From assembly GCA_032164295.1 (NCBI GenBank), contig JAJHTX010000003.1:868001-932000 (forward strand): 64,000 nucleotides of DNA, in the 5' to 3' direction. Each line of letters starts with the position of its first letter. Position 1 is the first letter of the stretch. Shown here in pieces: positions 58,300 through 64,000 of this stretch. Source of the stretch: Inonotus obliquus (lineage: Eukaryota > Basidiomycota > Agaricomycetes > Hymenochaetales > Hymenochaetaceae). The position numbers and the translations under genes are program-made. The notes below the pieces were generated by a model, which saw only the letters and a list, made by a program, of their open reading frames with translations, made no database searches and was not told where the DNA came from.

Positions 58300-60365
58300 T
58301 GCGCATCGTGCCCTCAGCACTCAAAAATGCACTAACACATCAATTTCTTGGTCAATACTGCACGCATAGATATGATACTAGCACCAAAAAAATATTCTCG
58401 AGAATGCACTTCTGGTGATACCAATATGTTGTGGAACAAATGGACACACACCCAGTGGACAAAACAACATTCCTACTAGTGCTGATCATCACATTGTCCC
58501 TTGCACACAGTATGTGCCCTACAACAATAAATACAGCATGTAAATTCTTTATTCAAAAACCAAACCAAAACTCCTCAAAAAGGTGCTTTTAGTAATACCA
58601 ATATGTTGTAGAATGAACACACACATACCCTGGTGGAAAAGAGAACATTCTCACTTGTTTCGATCATCACTTCGCCTTGACCGTTCTATATTCTAACATA
58701 ACCCTACAACATCTGCTTTCTTAGCCTATCTGTTACATGAACAGCTTTGCCCTAGCCTAAGATAAAAAGCTGGACTGAGCAGGGTGTATGTAGTTGGCAA
58801 AATTAGGTGTGTGTTAGGACTTGAACCTTTTTTCTTTCTTTTTGCTTACTTAATTCACTATTGATCATCTTCCTTTTTCGTTTATGCTTACCTATGCTTA
58901 TTATTCATCCTGCTTAGTCACTCTTGATCGGAACATTCCGTAACCTTCTATTTTCTCTCTTACTAATATACCTCTTAGAGTAATACCTTCTTATGATTGG
59001 TGTGTATATAAGTAGATAGTCTGACTTGTTTATACCTCATCTCACTATTCTTCTTACCACCACCATCTCTTAGCCTGTGTGATCATCTCCATCGTTGTGC
59101 AAGTCTTTGACATTCGAGGCAGCGTACCCTAAGCTCTGGTGTAAGAGACCCTGAACCTGTCATTTTGCATAACATAATAGTGAGACCTGCATACCAGGAC
59201 TGTTCAGCAACCTCTGAGTTACTCAGACCTTGCTGTCCCCTCCTGCGGTCTCCCGTTGGTGCTGAGTATCTCTCAGCAAATATGAGTTTTCACTTACCTG
59301 GTTCTTACTGAGCAAACCCAACCGGCTCAGAGACTGTTACAGTTTCCATGTATTCCTGATCGGTTATAACCCTTTACCCAAAGTCACTGTAGCACTTATT
59401 GTTACTATCTGGTGCTGAGGAAATGTCATTTACACCAAGAAGTTCCCACACATTCATAGCACCTCGGGTTTCTCCATTGTTTTCCCTGCCTGGATCTTCT
59501 GTATTGTCATTAGGCTTACTGATAGCTTGCTGACAAATCTCCATCAGTGATTAGATCCATTACCCGTACCCCCTCCCTGACATTAAACATTATCAAGAAC
59601 TCATTGTCGACGTGCCCTACTATTGGAGGCAGTGGAGAGAGACGTAGACAAGTTATTTGTTCAGACCCGGCCTACGTCACCCCCATCCCCTACTCCGATG
59701 ACATTCTGTGTCAGACAGCAATACTTTTACTTCTCTCCATCATCATTCCCATGCTGCTGGATTACATTTACTATAACATATTATTCTTTTTCTAACTTGA
59801 ATATTTTTGTGTGGTCTAACAAATAAATTGCCTTCATTGACTGAAACAATTCTGAGCTGTATTATATAATAATAGCTACTTTGACTTAGCTGTGTTCAAC
59901 ATCCCTTGTCAACTACATAACTTAAATAGTTACAGTGAGGTGTGGCAATTCCTCAGAGTCGTGCGAGACAACTTTTTCGGGCGGAGTTTAAATACTTACC
60001 ATATATAGTGAGAAATGGTGATCCACATTTACTGCCTTCGCATATTGTGTACCTGTAAGAACTCTTTTCCTTTTTCGTCTTTTCTTATTTTTATATTCCA
60101 TTATATTACTAATTTCCTTTCATTACTAATACCTTATGATTCCCTCCGCCCCATCCCGCCATATTACTAATTCCACCCCAACTCCGACGACACTTACTCA
60201 CCCTTACTCATTCTTGCTGACTCGTCGGGCCCCATTGTTATTTGGTTGTATTGTTATGCTGCTGCGCAGCACCTTCTTAGAGTAATACCTTCTCACATTT
60301 CAAGTGTATATAAGTAGATAGATCTTGTCTCGTCTTCCCCACTCAACTCTTCTACTTACCACCAT
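58300..60365. other. repeat-region DNA with two LTR-like promoter blocks
   Basis: No genes. A diverged direct repeat of about 95 bp (58405-58500 and 58582-58675) shares ATACCAATATGTTGT. A possible LTR spans 58810-59174 (TGTGTTAGG to GCATAACA) with GTATATAAGTAGATAG at about 58992. The same TATA block with flanking TCTTAGAGTAATACCTTCT occurs again at 60276-60321, just before the gypsy LTR, so the gypsy element probably landed in a second copy of that LTR family. Confidence 0.45.
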
Positions 60366-60817
60366 TGTTACGCCTTGCGCAGTCAGAGACGTCGATCACA
60401 GGATCAGAGGCGTCGACGAGCAAGAAGACGAGCTACCACTTAATCACAAGAGACCGGAGTCTGCGACGTAGGTGATAGTACTAGATTAGAACGCCTATCT
60501 AATATACAGGTATCATACGACTTACCTGCGACGTAGGTGATAGTACTAGAACAAGAGAGTGGGGAAACCCTAACTCTCTGATCCAGCCTTATATACACAG
60601 ATGTCGCGGGAAAGCTTTACATAAACTGTACAGTATAAACAAAGACAAACAGAAACAAAGGAAGAAAGGGAATGGTGGGATAAAGTTGTTATAGATTGTG
60701 ATTAGCTAAGCCAGTAGGGATTAATTGAAAGAACGTGGTTAAAATGAAAGTAAATATGCATCGACGAAATAGAAAGAAAGGCCGTATGAGGAAGAAAGGA
60801 AAAAAGACGTCGTAACA
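60366..60817 (-). mobile_element. 3' LTR of the Ty3/gypsy element
   Basis: TGTTACGCC at 60366 and CGTAACA at 60811-60817 give 452 bp with matching inverted tips TGTTACG/CGTAACA. A purine tract (on the minus strand AAGGGGGGGGTGA, 60818-60830) sits just inside, as expected for plus-strand priming. A direct repeat of GCGACGTAGGTGATAGTACTAGA occurs twice (about 60491 and 60530). The partner LTR is outside the window. Confidence 0.75.
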
Positions 60818-63800
60818 TCACCCCCCCCTTAAGGTTGGGCGACCCGACCAACCGTTGGTTCGATCCGGTTCGGTGTAACGGAAAATCGGTTTGAACGTTG
60901 AGAGACCTAGACGTGCGGCGAAAACTCGAGGAGCCCCTGGATGTAGCTTGTAGAAGTCGTCGATAGCCTCATTAGAGTTTGGGACGAGATTATCACGAGG
61001 TTCCCAGGTGGTTTCGTTGTAGCCCTTCCAGCGGACGAGGAATTGAAGCTTTCCTCGATGTTCGCGCGAGTCTAGAATTTCTTCGACTTCGTACTCTTCC
61101 TCACCGTCGACGAGTTCTGGCGGAGGCGGAGGTGGCTTCTTTTGTCCTTCGAACGATGGTTCGATGTACAGTTTAAGGAGTACCTCGTTGAAAACGGGGT
61201 GTACTTTTTTCCATGTTTTGGGCAGCTTAAGTTTATACGCAGCTGCGCCAACCTTTTCCATAACGTCGAAAGGGCCGTACCATTTGTCCGCGAACTTCCG
61301 AGTGGGCCTGACCGTTGTAACGTTTCGTCCGTCCAGCATAACCTTATCTCCGACCTGATATTCAACGACGTCGGTTGCCTGTCGATCGTGTGCTCTTTTC
61401 ATTGCATCGTTTGCCTTTTCAAGGTTTTCTTTTGCTTGAGCATGTGCCTCCTTGAGTTCTTTGGCAAATTCCTCAGTTGACAGGTTGCTCGACGTCGTAT
61501 GGATCGTTCCTGGGTTAAGAGGATTGAGGCCCGTATTGACGAAGAAAGGAGACATCTTTGTCGACGAATGTTCCCGATTGTTGTAAGCGAACTCCGCAAG
61601 CGCTAGCCATTCAGACCAATCCGACTGTCGATGGTTAACGTACATCCTTAGGTACAGTTCGAGTTCTTGATTAACTCGCTCTGTCTGTCCGTCAGTCTGA
61701 GGATGATAGGCCGTCGACGGATTTCCTTCGATATGAAGAAGCTTGTAAAGCTCTTTCATGAAATCCGCATCGAACTGGGGACCTCGGTCATGGACGATCT
61801 TTTTGGGGAGTCCGTGTAGCCTGAAGATATGGTCCCTGTAGAGCCTTGCTGTTCCTTGAGCCGTTATCTTCGTCGTCGTCGGTATCGCGTGTATTTGTTT
61901 TGAAAACTTGTCGACGATGACGCAGATCGCGTTGTAACCGTTTGACTCGGGGAGTTCACCAATGAAATCTACGGATATCGTCTGCCACGGACCTTCGGGG
62001 ACGTCGTGTGGATGTAGAGTACGCCGCTTTGGTTGTCTAGACGGTTTAGTCCTTTGGCAAACGTCGCAACCCTTAACGTACTTGACAACGTCTTGGATTA
62101 GTCCAGGCCACCAATACTTTTGACCGATGGACCTCCAAGTCTTGGTTTGGCCTGGGTGACCTGCTAGCGGTGAGTCGTGATACTCTTTTAAGACGTCTCC
62201 GATCAGTTCGATCGGTACGACGAGTCGACCGTCCATCCTGGGCTCCAGTCCTTCGCTTGCATCCTTGATCCGTTGTTCCAATTTTGTTCGCGTCGTTTCT
62301 ACGACAGCCCTAGCCCCGAACCATTCCTCCTTTAATAGCATCAGCCCCTGGTTGTCCTCCTTTCCCTCGTCGTAGTCATACCGACGGGAGAGAGCATCTG
62401 CCTTTGTCATAGTGGTACCGGGTTTGTGAATGAACGTAAGGTCGAACTCTGATAAGAATAGCGACCAACGAGCTTGTCGACGATTCAGATCTTGCGGCTT
62501 CCTGAAGTATGTCAGGTTGGCATGATCCGTCCAGAGTTCGACGGGGTTTTTAGCGCCTAGGAGATACTGTCTCCATTCCGTCAATGCTTGGACGACTGCA
62601 AGAAGCTCCTTGTCGTAGATTTGATAGTTTCGTTCGGCCGGCGACAACGTTTGGGACCTGTAGGCGATCACCCTCCATACGTCATCCTGCTTCTGGAGTA
62701 AAACACCTCCAGTCGCAAAGTCTGACGCGTCGGTTTCTACTCGAAACGGGTCGTCGTCGTTTGGGATCGCTAGGACGGGAGCGCTGGTCAACCTTTGTTT
62801 GATTTCCTCGAAGGCTGCCTGCTCCTGTGGAGTCCATTCCCATGCGACGTCTCCGGTCAGACGAGTAAGTGGTTTGATGACAGCACTGTAACCTTTGACG
62901 AATCGTCGAAGCCAATTGCCGAGCCCCAGAAACTGTTGCAGCTGTTTCTTGTTTTTTGGTACGGGCCATTCGGCGACGGCGTCGATTTTTGCAGGGTCCA
63001 TGCGTATTTCACCATTACCGAGGATGTAACCAAGGAATTTAACCGTCGACACCTCAAACTCGCACTTCGTCGATTTCAGGTACAGCTTGTGCTCCCTCAG
63101 CACGCTAAGTACCTGTTTAACCAACCGTCGGTGCTCTTCAACATTTTCCGAGAAGATGAGTATGTCGTCGAGGTAGATGACAATCTTTCCTTGTCCGATC
63201 AGGTCTCTGAAGATGTGGTTGACGAAAGTCTGGAATGTGGCCGGTGCGTTGCATAAGCCGAAGAACATGACGGTGGGTTCGAAAAGTCCCTCGTTCGTTC
63301 TAAAGGCTGCCTTCCATTCGTCCCCTTCTCTGATACGGATATTGTAGTATCCCCATCTGACATCGAGTTTCGAGATGACCTTTGCCGTTTTGACCTTGTC
63401 GACGAGTTCTCCGATGAGCGGTAACGGGTACTTGTTTTTAATCGTCCCTTCGTTGAGTTTCCTGTAGTCTTGGATAGCTCTTAACGAACCGTCTGCTTTC
63501 TTTATGAAGAAGAAAGGAGACGCCATGGGGGATGACGATTCACGTATGCGTCCTGACTTGAGGTTTTCATCGATGAAGGCGCGCAATTCTTCGCGTTCCT
63601 TCATGTTTAACGGGTAGACCTTACAATCGGACGGCTTAAAGTCCGGTTTCAAGTCGATGACGTGGTCCCATACCCTATGCTCGGGTAGCCGCTCAAAGTT
63701 CTCTTCGCTGAAGACGTCGTAATATTCCTTCAGATACGGTAGCTCTGATGATGGCCTGCGCTGAGGAATTACGTAGCGAGCTTTAGGAATGTCGTATCGT

Positions 63801-64000
63801 TTACACGACGTCGGGCATTCGTTGAAGTCAATTTGTCCCCGTTTCCAGTCAATCGACGGGTTGTGTCGGCTTAACCATGAGTAGCCTAGGAACAGATTTG
63901 ATGTTGAAATCGTAAGGACGGGTAGACGTATCCTTTCCTCATGATTCTCAATCCGGAGGTTCAGTTCGACATATCGCTTCACCTTGCCTCCTTCGTTCGG
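60818..64000 (-). CDS. Ty3/gypsy chromovirus polyprotein, 5' part outside window
   Basis: An uninterrupted frame from the window edge to a stop at 60818-60820, at least 1060 residues. In order: end of the aspartic protease (LGYSWLSRHNPSIDW), reverse transcriptase with FFFIKKADGSLRAIQDYRKL and the catalytic IVIYLDDILIFS, RNase H (VETDASDFATGGVLLQ, WTDHANL), zinc-binding integrase head (HDSPLAGHPGQTKTW, CDVCQRTK), integrase core (VDFIGELPESNGY, HDRGPQFDADFM, TAYHPQTDGQTERVNQELE), and a C-terminal chromodomain (EYEVEEILDSREHRG, FLVRWKGYNETTWEPRDNL). The chromodomain directs integration to heterochromatin in this group. The frame has no stop, so the element is young. Gag and the protease active site lie beyond 64000. 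Confidence 0.95.
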   Translation of the reverse strand, partial: PNEGGKVKRYVELNLRIENHEERIRLPVLTISTSNLFLGYSWLSRHNPSIDWKRGQIDFNECPTSCKRYDIPKARYVIPQRRPSSELPYLKEYYDVFSEENFERLPEHRVWDHVIDLKPDFKPSDCKVYPLNMKEREELRAFIDENLKSGRIRESSSPMASPFFFIKKADGSLRAIQDYRKLNEGTIKNKYPLPLIGELVDKVKTAKVISKLDVRWGYYNIRIREGDEWKAAFRTNEGLFEPTVMFFGLCNAPATFQTFVNHIFRDLIGQGKIVIYLDDILIFSENVEEHRRLVKQVLSVLREHKLYLKSTKCEFEVSTVKFLGYILGNGEIRMDPAKIDAVAEWPVPKNKKQLQQFLGLGNWLRRFVKGYSAVIKPLTRLTGDVAWEWTPQEQAAFEEIKQRLTSAPVLAIPNDDDPFRVETDASDFATGGVLLQKQDDVWRVIAYRSQTLSPAERNYQIYDKELLAVVQALTEWRQYLLGAKNPVELWTDHANLTYFRKPQDLNRRQARWSLFLSEFDLTFIHKPGTTMTKADALSRRYDYDEGKEDNQGLMLLKEEWFGARAVVETTRTKLEQRIKDASEGLEPRMDGRLVVPIELIGDVLKEYHDSPLAGHPGQTKTWRSIGQKYWWPGLIQDVVKYVKGCDVCQRTKPSRQPKRRTLHPHDVPEGPWQTISVDFIGELPESNGYNAICVIVDKFSKQIHAIPTTTKITAQGTARLYRDHIFRLHGLPKKIVHDRGPQFDADFMKELYKLLHIEGNPSTAYHPQTDGQTERVNQELELYLRMYVNHRQSDWSEWLALAEFAYNNREHSSTKMSPFFVNTGLNPLNPGTIHTTSSNLSTEEFAKELKEAHAQAKENLEKANDAMKRAHDRQATDVVEYQVGDKVMLDGRNVTTVRPTRKFADKWYGPFDVMEKVGAAAYKLKLPKTWKKVHPVFNEVLLKLYIEPSFEGQKKPPPPPPELVDGEEEYEVEEILDSREHRGKLQFLVRWKGYNETTWEPRDNLVPNSNEAIDDFYKLHPGAPRVFAARLGLSTFKPIFRYTEPDRTNGWSGRPTLRGG

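Noticed and set aside
57179..58324. Mirror-image open frames on the arms of the large inverted repeat
   Set aside because: They are the same sequence read from the two arms, with no protein family; the inverted repeat explains them.
58810..59174. Complete LTR retrotransposon between 58.8 and 60.4 kb
   Set aside because: Only LTR-like promoter blocks are seen; no primer-binding site, internal coding region or matching target duplication was found.
1..64000. CRISPR arrays, bacterial operons, ribosome binding sites, rRNA and tRNA genes
   Set aside because: Introns and gene families show a fungal nuclear genome, and no tRNA or rRNA sequence was recognised by eye; a covariance-model scan could still find a tRNA.

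Overview
The window looks like nuclear DNA of a filamentous basidiomycete, most likely a mushroom-forming agaricomycete. Genes are split by short introns (about 37-85 nt, GT...AG). The gene set fits: a polyporopepsin-type aspartic protease, a tyrosinase, F-box proteins, Crinkler-like effector genes, chromodomain Ty3/gypsy and Tc1 transposons. All exon joints below were read by eye, with no transcript evidence.

Layout. 1-10.3 kb: gene-rich, with a secreted aspartic protease, a short-chain dehydrogenase with a probable mitochondrial leader, three small coiled-coil proteins of unknown function, a small conserved fungal protein and a small repeat-bearing protein. 10.4-27.6 kb: two large paralogous minus-strand genes in tandem. 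Each has two N-terminal CCCH zinc fingers followed by an SF1 helicase and NFX1-type cysteine repeats (ZNFX1/Hrr1-like, a family tied to RNA silencing and RNA surveillance). Only the upstream-lying copy (19.2-27.6 kb) keeps the helical region and the C-terminal RZ-type zinc finger; the other copy ends early. 29-37.2 kb: an F-box protein, a multi-pass membrane protein and a tyrosinase.

37.3-64 kb: accessory, repeat-dominated DNA. A segment of about 3 kb carrying a Crinkler-like P-loop NTPase gene is present twice in the same orientation (37.3-41.0 and 52.2-57.2 kb). Each copy is broken by a different single-base frameshift, and the second also lost its 3' part to a local inverted duplication. 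Nested in and around the copies are: a 1.6-kb TG...CA element with 5-bp target duplications (two copies, opposite orientation), a larger terminal-inverted-repeat element around one of them, GGTAC-rich LTR-like DNA, a 659-bp MITE with TA duplication, a 3.75-kb element with long AT-palindromic terminal inverted repeats that carries a MATH-domain gene fragment, a Tc1 element with perfect 77-bp inverted repeats and one nonsense codon, a 450-bp-arm inverted repeat that could make long hairpin RNA, and at the right edge a chromovirus-type Ty3/gypsy element running out of the window.

The most striking points are the tandem ZNFX1-like pair with a conserved 19-nt exon encoding the helicase P-loop, the complementary decay of the two Crinkler-like copies, and the density of very recent transposons. 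No rRNA, tRNA or CRISPR was recognised.
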